The notes beneath the pieces were generated by a model. That model had not been told where the DNA came from. It made no database searches and worked only from the letters and a program-made list of their open reading frames with translations. 47,265 nt of DNA from Bacteroidota bacterium (GTDB lineage Bacteria > Bacteroidota > Ignavibacteria > UBA10030 > UBA8401): the NCBI GenBank assembly GCA_021796275.1, contig JAJYOI010000014.1, forward strand, positions 1 to 47,265, written 5' to 3'. This document shows, one piece after another, positions 6,830 through 16,245 of the stretch. The stretch's first letter is position 1; each line of letters begins with the position of its first letter. A program made the position numbers and the translations under genes.

Positions 6830-9022
6830 TCAATGAATGATCACAAACTTCCCGTGCGCCGTTGCACCGCTTGCATCCTGAACGACAAAGAAATAGACGC
6901 CCGACGCAAGGAGTTGATTATTTCTTGAAATCTGATACCACGGATTACCGTACGAATCCTGGTGATGTTCAATCGTCTGCACAAGCTGGCCGCTGTACGA
7001 AAAAATCCGGATGGTGCAATCTTTTGTCAATCCAAAAAACTGAAGCCGGTCGGTTACTTCACCGTTCGGATCGCCACCGCTCAAACCATTTGTGACTATC
7101 AGAGGATTAGGTGCAACGTAAACCTTCCCGAGTTTCAGCACAGCGGGTGCTTGCGTTTCATGTGCAGTAAAATTCGTCCAACCGCTTTTACCGCCAAGTG
7201 AATCAACTGAAAGCACAGCATAATAAGAAAATGAACCAAGGTTGCTTTCATCATCATACACGGTGTACACCGAATCGTTGAAATAACGTGGATCGTGCAC
7301 AGCAACGGAACCAATCAGCGTCCACGGACCGAGCGGATCATCCGCACGCCACACTTCGTAATCTTTCAGCGGGGCGTGGAGACGCGGCGTGGTGAACGAT
7401 TCTACCTGCGGTCCCCACACAATTCTATTTGCTGCGGCGCGCGTATTCTCAACTGTGATTGCAGGCGCAGGAACCGGAATCGGTACGGTGCTGTAATTTC
7501 CGGTTGCCGGTGTATTGTCGGGTTCAAGCTGTAATGTATCATATTTAATGAGCTGCCTGCCGGTATATAATTGAATTGCCCTGTCCGCCGCATCGCGAAT
7601 CGAAACGACATCGGGCGTTACATACCACGGCAAAGGATGCGTTTGCAAATAGTCGCTTCCGATGACCGGAGGATTTCCGACATTGGGATATGTCATTGCA
7701 TGATACCAGCTTGGAATCGGATGCAAACCGGGCGTAGGCTCATTACGAATTCCGCCGCCGAGGTCTTGGTACACAGTGTCGCCTGCATCGCCGGGGCCGT
7801 AACCGACAACTTCGGCGACGCTAAACTTCAGCGATTGCCCGGGGGGCAATGTGTACGGAGCAAAACCGTACGCGTGCGCAACCGGCTGCGACCACGATAA
7901 TGACCACGATGGCTTTCCGCGTCCGATCCAATAATAGGGCTGACCGCTTGCCGAGGCGAATGAACCGAAACCTGTCGAGTCGGCAGTTCCTCTGAATGGA
8001 CCTGTTTTCCTGTCTTGTTCCGGATCGAGCCACGCAGTTTCTTTCGTTGTATAAAGATTGGCATTCTCATACCGGTTAAGGTACGGCTGCTTGATCTTAT
8101 GATTCTGATCCCACACAACTGCGGAATCAGCACGGCTTACGATGATACTCGTTTGACTTTGTACAGCAAGATGATCATAATCGAAATGCAGAGTCACCAT
8201 CCCGGCTGCTTGCGGAGAATCCAATCCGCCCCGGTTTCCCGGCGTTGACCAAAGATCAAAATAATTGGTGTCTGGTTTTCCGGTCCGGTCATGATTGTAC
8301 GTCATCCATCGTTTCAGATCGAAGCGTGCGAATTGATCTGCCTGCCGGTAATCTCCTTCTGCCCAGCGATTGTACCTTCGTTCATACCCGAACATCGAAG
8401 GGGCGAATCCGTACGGAAAAGCAACAAAAACATCGAACAATGTGTCCGGTGCTGTGTTTTCAAGCTCGTATTCATAAATGATGAAATCGTTATAGCCGGG
8501 CCAGCTCCACGCGCGGCTTGTGCGTGTCACGGTTACACCGATATTTGTTTCCCATTTTGCCGTAATAATTTCTTCCGCTTCGTTCGGATCATAAGCAGGA
8601 TTCAGATTTCCGTTCGAAAGCACGGGATAATTTTCCGTTCGCTGTAGTGAGATCGGAAAGCTGTAAACACCTTCCACACGAGTAGCTTGTCCGCTGTTGT
8701 CGGTAACCGCGCCGCAAAAAGCGTCCTGCTGCAGGCTGTCTTTCTTGTGCCCGGCAATCCACAAGCCGCCGCCCATTGAGTTGTGCTGACCGGCATACGG
8801 AATTCTATCAAGAGTAACTTTTGAATTCGGCGGCCATTCCATTGAGGGAACACCATCCAATATTCCGGCGTCTCCTCTGTCGAATGCTCTGCCGATTTCT
8901 CCCGTATTAAATTCCGTTTCGTGCAGCATGCTGCGCGTGTGAACACGGAAATCGCGAAGCTGGGAAAACAGCACCGTGGATACAAGCATCAGGAAAACAA
9001 CCATTCGAACAATGAATTTCAT
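6830..9022 (-). CDS. Large secreted protein with T9SS-like C-terminal domain, function unknown
   Basis: ATG at 9022 (MKFIVRMVVFLMLVSTVLFS) is preceded by AAAGGAAAG and gives a clear signal peptide. The 730-residue protein resembles the conserved secreted proteins that in Ignavibacteria-type genomes sit next to a TonB receptor and a PorV-like protein. Visible features are GGGLWIAGHKKDS near residue 85, many W/Y-rich beta segments, a fibronectin-III-like region near 560-640 (PLKDYEVWRADDPLGPWTLIG), and a T9SS-type tail (VYVAPNPLIVTNG ... ASGVYFFVVQDASG) in the last 100 residues. No catalytic motif was recognised. Its stop overlaps the longest reading of the next gene, so the two are coupled. 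A surface glycan-binding partner of the receptor replacing SusD is a guess from position only. Confidence 0.7.
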   Translation of the reverse strand: MKFIVRMVVFLMLVSTVLFSQLRDFRVHTRSMLHETEFNTGEIGRAFDRGDAGILDGVPSMEWPPNSKVTLDRIPYAGQHNSMGGGLWIAGHKKDSLQQDAFCGAVTDNSGQATRVEGVYSFPISLQRTENYPVLSNGNLNPAYDPNEAEEIITAKWETNIGVTVTRTSRAWSWPGYNDFIIYEYELENTAPDTLFDVFVAFPYGFAPSMFGYERRYNRWAEGDYRQADQFARFDLKRWMTYNHDRTGKPDTNYFDLWSTPGNRGGLDSPQAAGMVTLHFDYDHLAVQSQTSIIVSRADSAVVWDQNHKIKQPYLNRYENANLYTTKETAWLDPEQDRKTGPFRGTADSTGFGSFASASGQPYYWIGRGKPSWSLSWSQPVAHAYGFAPYTLPPGQSLKFSVAEVVGYGPGDAGDTVYQDLGGGIRNEPTPGLHPIPSWYHAMTYPNVGNPPVIGSDYLQTHPLPWYVTPDVVSIRDAADRAIQLYTGRQLIKYDTLQLEPDNTPATGNYSTVPIPVPAPAITVENTRAAANRIVWGPQVESFTTPRLHAPLKDYEVWRADDPLGPWTLIGSVAVHDPRYFNDSVYTVYDDESNLGSFSYYAVLSVDSLGGKSGWTNFTAHETQAPAVLKLGKVYVAPNPLIVTNGLSGGDPNGEVTDRLQFFGLTKDCTIRIFSYSGQLVQTIEHHQDSYGNPWYQISRNNQLLASGVYFFVVQDASGATAHGKFVIIH

Positions 9023-9049
9023 TGCTTCTTTCCTTTGCGTAAGTATGTT

Positions 9050-11989
9050 CTAAAACTCGATCACAATCCCGAAGTCGAACGACCGCGGCTGGTTGTCATA
9101 AATCAAAAACGATTGGTCAACAGCAGCCCATGCAGGCCGCACGATCAGATCCTGATAATACCGAATTCCGTTTGCCGGATCGTCGATCGGATATTTTTCA
9201 TAATTCTTTGTGACATTATTTGTCGAGCCGGCATTCGGCGTTGCAAACACATAATCGTAGTTGAGTATTTTCTGATTGAAGAGATTAAAAACCTCTGCAT
9301 AAAACGTTGCAGCCACTCCGAAGAAATCGGTAAATCTTTTCGTGATTCTGGCGTTCGTATTGTACTCGGAAGGCGCTCGTGCACCATTGATGAACTTTGG
9401 GTCGAACGGATCAGTGTACGGCCTTCCGCTCCGCAAAGTTGAAATTGCTGAAAGAGTAAGATTTGAAAAAGGATATCCTCCCCATAACTCCGGTCCGCTT
9501 TCTTCGCCGGTATTATAGGCAAGGTTGATAATCAAATTATGCGTACGGTCAAAGTCGAGTAAAATGTCTCTCCGAAGAACAGTCGGCTCTGTCGTTAGCG
9601 GATATGGATATGCTGACCCTTCGCTAAACGAAACAGGAGCAAAAGAAACGGTTGAGCTTTTTCCTGTTGCCACACTGAATTGATAGTTGACGGAACCTGT
9701 CAATGCACCGTTTCTCTTCATCAGTGCAATACGGAAGCCGCGGATGTCTGCATAGTCTCTGTTAAAGTATGTGGTATACGATCCGTCCCGTGAAGTAAAC
9801 ATTGCCTGATCAATTAAATCTTTCACATCCTTGTAATATCCGCTGACATCAAGCGTAAATCCCTCTCCCAATCCCTGCGTGACACCAATATCATAGCTGT
9901 TCGTTTTTTCCGGTTGAAGCCGCGGGTTGCCGAAGATAATCGGCTGCGATGAGCCTTGCTGTACTTCAGAGCCGACAACATACTGGAACTGCGGACGCTG
10001 AACAAATGAACCATAGTTGATGTGAAAAACCGTATTGATATAAACAGGAAATGAAATTCCGAGCCGGGGCTGCAAGCGTCCGAGAATCGGCGTGTTTTTT
10101 GTCTGCACAGAATCTTTTCCGTAAACGTACGTCGTATCGCCGGGATATGCATTGTGAAATCGCCGGTATGGATCTGAAACATCCGGATAATACGGAATGT
10201 TGACATTCCACATATCGAAACGTAAACCCATGTTGGCAATGAACCCTTCAAATTCCATTTTATCCTGCGCGTAGAGCGCACCTTCGTACGGATACACATT
10301 ATATTGGTCAACAGGACCGCCCGAACCGTTACGGACAGCCAGCGAGTTCGATACATCAATATGGTATGCATTGAACTGCACGCCGCCGTTCAACAGATGA
10401 GACTTTGTCACCTGGCTTGTCATACTCGCATCGAGTGAAATTGTCCGCGTCACCTGATCTCTGAAATTATCGTCGCCGCGCAAATAGTAAAACTTATCCG
10501 GACCTGAAACGACTTGCGGAATCACTTTATCCCAATCTATGCGGTCTGCAGCATTCGTGATAAGCGAATCCGGAACCGGATTCGGAGAAGGAGACGACCC
10601 GACCTTTTGTGTTGTCCATAATGAATTGAGTTTCACTTCATAATATGTTGCCGCGCTTAGTGCGTGTGTAAAGCGGGCGCCGAGTTGAAAATTCGTTTTC
10701 TCCTGATAGTTAATGCCGAGAATCCTGTCCCACAACCACGTATAGAATCCAAGTCCGTTCGAGCTTGGAAACAAATTTGTATTTTCTTTTGAATACCCGC
10801 CGCTGATCCGCAGCGTGGCGCCGCTGCCGAGGTCTGACGCGACATTTCCCATCACTTGTTCTTGCATGTCAGGCTCTTCTGTTGGAAAAACCGGCCATTG
10901 AGATTGCGTACGAAACGCCACAAACATCCGCATGTTGTCATCAATGGGACCGCCGGTAGCGACTTCAACATCGTGGTCAATATCGTTTCCGTAATTGCGA
11001 TTCAAATCTCTGTGCATTTGATTTTGCCACAGCGCTTTTGCCACTGCAAGCTGAACAAGCGTGTCGCCGGAGTAGCGATCACTGGAAAAGAAATTCGTGT
11101 AGTACGGCGTCTGAGAAGCCGATGACGGATCGCCTTGTTTCCACAGTTGATCACCGTTCAAAAGAGCCGCAAGATATGGATTTGCATTCGGATCGTACAC
11201 GCTCGGACCAAAATGTTTTCTACCGGGAGCGCGCATGCGCGTTTCAACTCTTGTGCTCCATTTGTCGGACTTCCCTTCTTTCATCGAAATGTTGACAACA
11301 CCAGATTGCGCGTTGCCATATTGCGCGCCGAAGCCGCTGGTGATCACTTCTACTTCTTCAACGGCGCTCATGATAGGCAAAAAAGCGCTTGAGTTATCCA
11401 GCGGATTCACAATGCCCATTCCCTGCAGTGTGTAGTATTCTTCGCCGCTTCTTCCACCTCTGAAGTGTCCATCTGTCACATCTGCGGTAAGAGTGAGAAC
11501 ATCGCTGATGTCGCGCATGCCCGCAACTGTTTGAACATCGTTCGACCGGATGATGGCGCTCGTCGAGGTTTTCTCTTTTTCAACATCAGGACGAACCGCT
11601 TCAACAATAACTTCACGCTGCTGCACCGCCGCTGAAGTAAGCTTGAAGCTTGCTGTTGTCGTTCTCCCGGCATTCACAATAACATCGCGCTGAAGAACTT
11701 TCTGATAGCCTATTATCGAGGCTTGAATATCATACTTTCCGGGAGGAATATTAAGAATAAAATATGAGCCGTCAATGTCCGTTGAGGCGCCAAGTTTCAT
11801 TCCCTTGACTTCAATAGTACATCCAACAAGGGGTTCACCCGTTTCAGCATCTGTAACTGATCCCGAAACCTTTCCGACGCTTTGTGCGAAAAGTATGTTG
11901 CTGTTTACCGCCGCGAATATGGCAATGAAAGCAGTGAAGCATATCGCAGCGAATAAACTCCTATTGAAAATCCCTTTGGGAAAGAACAT
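9050..11989 (-). CDS. TonB-dependent receptor with carboxypeptidase-regulatory N-terminal domain
   Basis: This outer-membrane active transporter has a signal peptide (to about LFAQ, residue 36). An N-terminal carboxypeptidase-regulatory-like beta domain follows (GKVSGSVTDAETGEPLVGC, near 39-57; DGSYFILNIPPGKYDI). The plug carries FRGGRSGEEYYTLQGMGIVNPL and VEVITSGFGAQYGNAQSG near 175-230, and a C-terminal barrel ends in an aromatic residue (DFGIVIEF). It belongs to the FCB receptor class with 'FRGGR' plugs rather than the classical SusC class, and no SusD gene accompanies it. Gaps of 24 bp to GH28 and 27 bp to the next gene mark it as part of the pectin operon, so oligogalacturonides are the likely cargo. 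Confidence 0.88.
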   Translation of the reverse strand: MFFPKGIFNRSLFAAICFTAFIAIFAAVNSNILFAQSVGKVSGSVTDAETGEPLVGCTIEVKGMKLGASTDIDGSYFILNIPPGKYDIQASIIGYQKVLQRDVIVNAGRTTTASFKLTSAAVQQREVIVEAVRPDVEKEKTSTSAIIRSNDVQTVAGMRDISDVLTLTADVTDGHFRGGRSGEEYYTLQGMGIVNPLDNSSAFLPIMSAVEEVEVITSGFGAQYGNAQSGVVNISMKEGKSDKWSTRVETRMRAPGRKHFGPSVYDPNANPYLAALLNGDQLWKQGDPSSASQTPYYTNFFSSDRYSGDTLVQLAVAKALWQNQMHRDLNRNYGNDIDHDVEVATGGPIDDNMRMFVAFRTQSQWPVFPTEEPDMQEQVMGNVASDLGSGATLRISGGYSKENTNLFPSSNGLGFYTWLWDRILGINYQEKTNFQLGARFTHALSAATYYEVKLNSLWTTQKVGSSPSPNPVPDSLITNAADRIDWDKVIPQVVSGPDKFYYLRGDDNFRDQVTRTISLDASMTSQVTKSHLLNGGVQFNAYHIDVSNSLAVRNGSGGPVDQYNVYPYEGALYAQDKMEFEGFIANMGLRFDMWNVNIPYYPDVSDPYRRFHNAYPGDTTYVYGKDSVQTKNTPILGRLQPRLGISFPVYINTVFHINYGSFVQRPQFQYVVGSEVQQGSSQPIIFGNPRLQPEKTNSYDIGVTQGLGEGFTLDVSGYYKDVKDLIDQAMFTSRDGSYTTYFNRDYADIRGFRIALMKRNGALTGSVNYQFSVATGKSSTVSFAPVSFSEGSAYPYPLTTEPTVLRRDILLDFDRTHNLIINLAYNTGEESGPELWGGYPFSNLTLSAISTLRSGRPYTDPFDPKFINGARAPSEYNTNARITKRFTDFFGVAATFYAEVFNLFNQKILNYDYVFATPNAGSTNNVTKNYEKYPIDDPANGIRYYQDLIVRPAWAAVDQSFLIYDNQPRSFDFGIVIEF

Positions 11990-12013
11990 TTCAGTACAAC
12001 TCCTTATCGAGAT

Positions 12014-13657
12014 TTATTTGATTGTCACCGCGTTCGGTGAAGCATGTTCGCCGTATCGAATGATGTTCTTCACGCCGGAAACGTCGGTGTTCGTCAGAAC
12101 TATTCCTGTTGTCTTTGGCCCTTCGACATACATCAGCGGAGTTCTTGCGGTATCATACTTCAAACGGTCAATAATAATGTTGCTTCCTTCTGACACACTA
12201 ATGACGGCACCTGAATCGGGATACAACGACACATTATGCAATTGGATGTTATTTGCATCAGTACACGCAAACCCTTTGCTGGCGTGAATGGAGACAGAGT
12301 CGAATGAAATATTCTCAACAGGCATTTCGGGTATGCCGATAATTTCTATCGCCGCGGTTTTGCTGTACGCGCAGTTAATATTTGAATAGTGAATATTCCT
12401 TATCATCGGCGTCGCTTGAGTGACCGGCTCAACCGGAAAACGATTTCCTTCGTACAACATGTTGATGCGGAGCGCTTCTTGCTCTATCGTATCTGCCGAT
12501 AGAGACCGGAACCACATATTCTCGATGATTCCTCCGCGTCCCCGCGCAGTTTTAATTCTTACAATTCTGTCCGTACCATTGAACGCGCAATCATAGGCGT
12601 AGATATTTCGGATTCCACCTGAGGTTTCGCTCCCGATCACAATCCCCCCATGCCCTTGCTTTCCAAAACAATGCCGCACGACAACATTCTCCGTTGGAAT
12701 GTTGACCCGTAAGCCATCTTTGTCACGACCTGATTTAATTGCAATACAATCATCACCAGTTGCAAACTCACAATACTCAATAAGAACGTTTTTGCATGAC
12801 GATGGATCAACACCATCCCCGTTCGGTGTATGACCATAGTTTCCGTAGGTTTCAATTTTCACTTTACGCACGATAACATTTTCGCAATAGGTTGGCGTGA
12901 TGGTCCAGAATGCCCCATACAAAAAAGTAACACCTTCAACAAGAACATTTTTGCAATTCATCGGTTGGAAAAAAGCCGGGCGAAGAGAATTTCCATTACC
13001 GCCATCAAAGACACGCTCCTTAACGGGCACGCTTGTGTCTGCCATTTTCCGCAAGAGCGCGTCAGATTTCTTTTTAGATTGCTTCCATTCCCACCACGGC
13101 TTCCCTTGTCCGTTCAGAATCCCTTCACCGGTAATGCCAATGTTGGTCTTCCCTTGTGCATAGATGAAAGAAGAAAATTTATAGCATTCAATATCCTCGT
13201 GGCGGGAAAAAACTGCCGGAAGATAGTCTTTTGGGTCCTGACTAAAAAGAAGTTCCGCTCCTTTTGAAAGATGAAGATTGATTCCGTCTTCGAGATGAAT
13301 AGCACCTGTGAGCCAAATCCCTTCCGGAATTACGACCGTACCACCGCCAATGTGAGCAGCGGCATCAATCGCTTCCTGAATCGCTTCGGTGTTCTTTACT
13401 GTGCCGCCTTCCCTCGCTCCAAATTTTCTGATGTCGTACTTCGTGTCATTAAATACAGGACGGTTGAATTGCGGTAGTACAAATGGCGCGTGGATCGGCG
13501 CAATTGTGTCCGGTGCGCTGTCAATTATTGAATTTGTTTGTTGAGAAAATAAAGAAAATGAGAAGAGGAGAGAAAAAACAAATAGAAGTTGGTATCGGAA
13601 AACTCGGTGACCCGTTACGGCCACTGACATATTGTTCTTGCTTGTACCAAAGTGCAT
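12014..13657 (-). CDS. GH28 polygalacturonase, secreted or periplasmic
   Basis: GH28 enzymes hydrolyse alpha-1,4-galacturonosyl bonds in a right-handed beta-helix. All active-site signatures are visible: NGDG at about 279-282, GDD at 301-303, GHG at 335-337 and RIK at 367-369. The N-terminal family entry YDIRKFGAREGG is near 74-85. The start at 13657 gives a 29-residue n-region before the hydrophobic stretch LLFVFSLLFSFSLF; the ATG at 13630 gives a more usual signal peptide and cannot be excluded, since neither has a strong ribosome-binding site. No T9SS tail is present, so unlike the lyase it is probably periplasmic. It is the first gene of the operon, behind a consensus promoter and an operator-like array. 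Confidence 0.92.
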   Translation of the reverse strand: MHFGTSKNNMSVAVTGHRVFRYQLLFVFSLLFSFSLFSQQTNSIIDSAPDTIAPIHAPFVLPQFNRPVFNDTKYDIRKFGAREGGTVKNTEAIQEAIDAAAHIGGGTVVIPEGIWLTGAIHLEDGINLHLSKGAELLFSQDPKDYLPAVFSRHEDIECYKFSSFIYAQGKTNIGITGEGILNGQGKPWWEWKQSKKKSDALLRKMADTSVPVKERVFDGGNGNSLRPAFFQPMNCKNVLVEGVTFLYGAFWTITPTYCENVIVRKVKIETYGNYGHTPNGDGVDPSSCKNVLIEYCEFATGDDCIAIKSGRDKDGLRVNIPTENVVVRHCFGKQGHGGIVIGSETSGGIRNIYAYDCAFNGTDRIVRIKTARGRGGIIENMWFRSLSADTIEQEALRINMLYEGNRFPVEPVTQATPMIRNIHYSNINCAYSKTAAIEIIGIPEMPVENISFDSVSIHASKGFACTDANNIQLHNVSLYPDSGAVISVSEGSNIIIDRLKYDTARTPLMYVEGPKTTGIVLTNTDVSGVKNIIRYGEHASPNAVTIK

Positions 13658-13734
13658 GGAAGTTCTTTCTTATTCTCGGATTGTTAATAGGTTTTCAACC
13701 TGTTCAGAAGACATTCTGCAGTACTGCTGGCGAG

Positions 13735-13780
13735 TGTAAAGTGAGGTAAAAGCTTAATCGTTTACTTTACCGCTTACTTA
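13735..13780 (-). promoter_or_regulatory. Operator-like array of inverted GTAAA half-sites downstream of the pectin-operon promoter
   Basis: Between the -10 box and GH28 lie two GTAAA copies 10 bp apart (13736-13750) facing TTTAC, TTTAC and CTTAC copies (13761-13777). Together they form an imperfect inverted repeat AAGTgaGGTAAA ... TTTACCgcTTACTT. The array spans roughly +4 to +50 of the expected transcript, a position suited to repression by a LacI- or GntR-type sugar regulator. No such regulator is encoded in the window. Confidence 0.45.
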
Positions 13781-13790
13781 AACTTTCACA

Positions 13791-13819
13791 ATTATACAAA
13801 AGCAAAAGATATTTGTCAA
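13791..13819 (-). promoter_or_regulatory. Consensus sigma-70 promoter of the pectin operon
   Basis: The minus strand has TTGACA (13819-13814), a 17-bp spacer and TATAAT (13796-13791), an exact match to the housekeeping consensus. Transcription would start near 13784, about 127 bp before the GH28 start. The rest of the gap (13658-13934) shows no further gene. Confidence 0.8.
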
Positions 13820-13934
13820 GCCTTTTGTTCAAAATTACTTTAATCCTAAAAAATGAGGTGTGTCAGAATGTAACAGCGATGGCACTCCCTGATGATACTC
13901 GGCTTTCCCTAATTTTTCTTATCTAACGCCGTAA

Positions 13935-14876
13935 CTATTCCTTTCCGTTTTCTTCCCGAATCAAATCGTACACTCTGCTTGAAAGCTCTTTCATTTTCGG
14001 CCGAGCCAAATCTTCTTCAATGGGCAGAAAACATGCGATGACATACCGTACGGTTCCGTTGTCAACGATTCCAACATCATTCGTCCAGTAAGAATACCAT
14101 CCGGTTTTATGATAGAACATGACATTAACAGGAAGTCCGGTTGACAACTTCGTCGTGTCGAGTTGTCTTCCAAGCAACGCTTTCATCTGCATACTGACCC
14201 ACGGATTCACTAATTGATTGGTATACATACGGTACATAAAATCTGCGGCATGAAGCGCGCATGTTTCTGTTCCTCGAATTGCTGCGTAGCCGGAATCTTC
14301 GTACGCACGGCTCAGAAATTTCCGCGTCACTTCGCTTCCGCTCCAGCCATACTTGTGAATGAGAGCATTGATATTTTCTCTCCGTGCCAAATCAATCAAA
14401 CAATTTGCCGCAGAATTATCACTGCGGGTAATCATCAAATCGAGAAGATAATTCACTGTCACCGTGTCGCCGTTTTTCAATAACGGGCGCGGATCCCACG
14501 CAAGCTCAGGCGATTTGTCAACATCGTTCGGCGATTTGACGATGAACGGGCTTGTCAGAAAATATTTCCCTTGGGAAACCTGATCGAGCACTTCCGCCGC
14601 CACATACATTTTATAAACCGAAGCCGGATAAATGAAATTGTCATAATGAACGCCACCCAAACGCGGCGTCTTTCCTGTCAGGTCTACAACGGCAAACGAA
14701 ATCTGTTCTATTCCGTCTTCGCCAACATTGAAATCTTTATCCAAGCCGAGGTCGGCTACAATGCTGTGAAGCTGTGCGGAAAATGTGGTGTCGACATGGA
14801 AATACGAAGGAACGGTAACGTCTTGTGAATACGCAAGGATCGGCACAACGAGAAACAACAGTAAAGCTGTTTTCAT
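13935..14876 (-). CDS. Class A beta-lactamase-fold serine hydrolase, secreted
   Basis: ATG at 14876 (MKTALLLFLVVPILAYSQ) has GGAGAG 8 bp upstream and gives a 313-residue protein with a signal peptide. The three fold motifs are present: SVYK (S86, K89), SDN (152-154) and KTG (257-259). The general-base segment ExxLN of true class A beta-lactamases is not evident in the expected stretch, where RAYEDSGYAAIRG is found. It is therefore safer to call it a beta-lactamase-related hydrolase or D,D-peptidase-like protein than a resistance enzyme. It sits 37 bp downstream of the trans-sulfuration enzyme and may share its transcript; no functional link is apparent. Confidence 0.8.
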   Translation of the reverse strand: MKTALLLFLVVPILAYSQDVTVPSYFHVDTTFSAQLHSIVADLGLDKDFNVGEDGIEQISFAVVDLTGKTPRLGGVHYDNFIYPASVYKMYVAAEVLDQVSQGKYFLTSPFIVKSPNDVDKSPELAWDPRPLLKNGDTVTVNYLLDLMITRSDNSAANCLIDLARRENINALIHKYGWSGSEVTRKFLSRAYEDSGYAAIRGTETCALHAADFMYRMYTNQLVNPWVSMQMKALLGRQLDTTKLSTGLPVNVMFYHKTGWYSYWTNDVGIVDNGTVRYVIACFLPIEEDLARPKMKELSSRVYDLIREENGKE

Positions 14877-14913
14877 TTTCTCATTCTCTCCGAGTTTAGC
14901 AATTTTGCGCTGG

Positions 14914-16146
14914 TTATATTTTTTCCAATGCTTGTTCAAAATCAGCGGTCAGGTCTTCGATGCCTTCAACACCGACAGAGATACGAATCATGCCGGGAGT
15001 GACGCCGTGGTTTTCCAATTCTTTCTTCGACATGTGAACGTGTGAAGAATAAACGGGAATGCTGACAAGCGTTTCAACGCCGCCAAGCGACATCGCATTC
15101 ACGGCAACGGCAAGCGAATCGCACACTTTCACCGCCGCTTTTGCACCGCCTCTCACTTCAATCGTCACCATTCCGCCGAAGCCGGACATTTGTTTCCGCG
15201 CCAGTTCATACTGCGGATGCGATTTGAGTCCCGGATAAATCGCCCGAAGAACTTTCGGATGTTTTTCTAATCGCGATGCAAGTGCCGCCGCGTTTTCGTT
15301 CTGACGTTCAACGCGCAGCTCAAATGTTTTGAGACTGCGAAAAAGTAAATATGCCATGAACGGATCAGCGCAGCCGCCGTAATACTTCGCAGATGTCTTC
15401 ACTGCTGAAATAATTTTTTCTGACGCGACCACAACACCGGCAAGAATATCGCTGTGCCCGCCGAGATATTTTGTCGCGCTTTCAACAATGATATCCACAC
15501 CGAGATCGAACGGTTTTTGGTTCAAGCAGGTCGCAAATGTATTGTCAATCATCGTATAAATGCGGGTGCGAAATTTTTTCTCTGCCTTTTTCACTTCGCT
15601 TACCAACTGAGCGATATCAACAAGTGCGAGCGTGGGATTCGTGGGCGTCTCGAAATAGACAAGCCGCGTTTTTGAACTGACGAGCCGGGAAAAAGCGGAA
15701 AGCTTTTCTGGCTGAATATATTTTACACCGATGTCGTTTTTCGGCAAAACGTCGCGGAAAAACCGGTACGTTCCTCCATAAAGCGCGGGCGTGCTGATCA
15801 ATTCTTCACCTGCATGAACGAACGAAAGAATTGCTGTTGAAATTGCCGCCATGCCGGAAGCAAAAAGCGCCGCCGCTTCTCCGTTTTCCATCAGCGCAAT
15901 TTTTTCTTCAACGTCATGCACGGTTGGATTGTGATAACGCGTGTACACGTACACGGACGGATCGCCGTTTGCGTAACGAATCGCATCACCGGAATTTTTA
16001 AAGCGGTACGTCGAGGTTTGATAAATGGGAAGCGAAACGGGTCCCTGATACGGATGAAGTTTTTTTCCGTGAATTGCTTTGGTGGAAAGAGAGAGTCTAT
16101 CTATACGGGATACTGTTTTGGGGGAATCTTTGGGTTTAGCTGGCAT
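14914..16146 (-). CDS. PLP-dependent trans-sulfuration enzyme (cystathionine gamma-synthase/methionine gamma-lyase family)
   Basis: This cytoplasmic Cys/Met-metabolism PLP enzyme of 410 residues has normal family length. Visible motifs are YTRYHNPT near 68-75, FASGMAAIS near 95-103 for PLP phosphate binding, and the Schiff-base lysine in SATKYLGGHSD (K226). A late GGVETLVSIPVYSSHVHMS segment matches the substrate-binding C-terminal part. Family members make cystathionine, lyse methionine or cystathionine, or use O-acyl-homoserine; sequence inspection cannot separate these. The start MPAKPKDSP is the first ATG in frame. A cysteine-desulfurase-like gene is 92 bp upstream, consistent with a sulfur-amino-acid theme. 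Confidence 0.85.
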   Translation of the reverse strand: MPAKPKDSPKTVSRIDRLSLSTKAIHGKKLHPYQGPVSLPIYQTSTYRFKNSGDAIRYANGDPSVYVYTRYHNPTVHDVEEKIALMENGEAAALFASGMAAISTAILSFVHAGEELISTPALYGGTYRFFRDVLPKNDIGVKYIQPEKLSAFSRLVSSKTRLVYFETPTNPTLALVDIAQLVSEVKKAEKKFRTRIYTMIDNTFATCLNQKPFDLGVDIIVESATKYLGGHSDILAGVVVASEKIISAVKTSAKYYGGCADPFMAYLLFRSLKTFELRVERQNENAAALASRLEKHPKVLRAIYPGLKSHPQYELARKQMSGFGGMVTIEVRGGAKAAVKVCDSLAVAVNAMSLGGVETLVSIPVYSSHVHMSKKELENHGVTPGMIRISVGVEGIEDLTADFEQALEKI

Positions 16147-16178
16147 TATGTTTCCTTGTAGTTTCTCATCGGATTAGT

Positions 16179-16245
16179 GGATTGATGGATGAATGGATAA
16201 TGTTGACACAGAACCAGATCCTATAATCCAACAATCCATCAATCC
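16179..16245. repeat. Intergenic inverted repeat with GGATTGATGGAT arms
   Basis: Perfect 12-bp arms at 16179-16190 and 16234-16245 flank a 43-bp centre; further ATGGAT and AATCCA copies surround them. The right arm overlaps the stop of the cysteine-desulfurase-like gene. It looks like a short intergenic palindromic repeat and could also act as an RNA 3' hairpin for that gene. Confidence 0.5.

Noticed and set aside
6830-9022. SusD-like lipoprotein beside the TonB receptor
   Set aside because: The signal peptide lacks a lipobox cysteine, no TPR-rich SusD fold is apparent, and the C-terminus is a T9SS-type domain.
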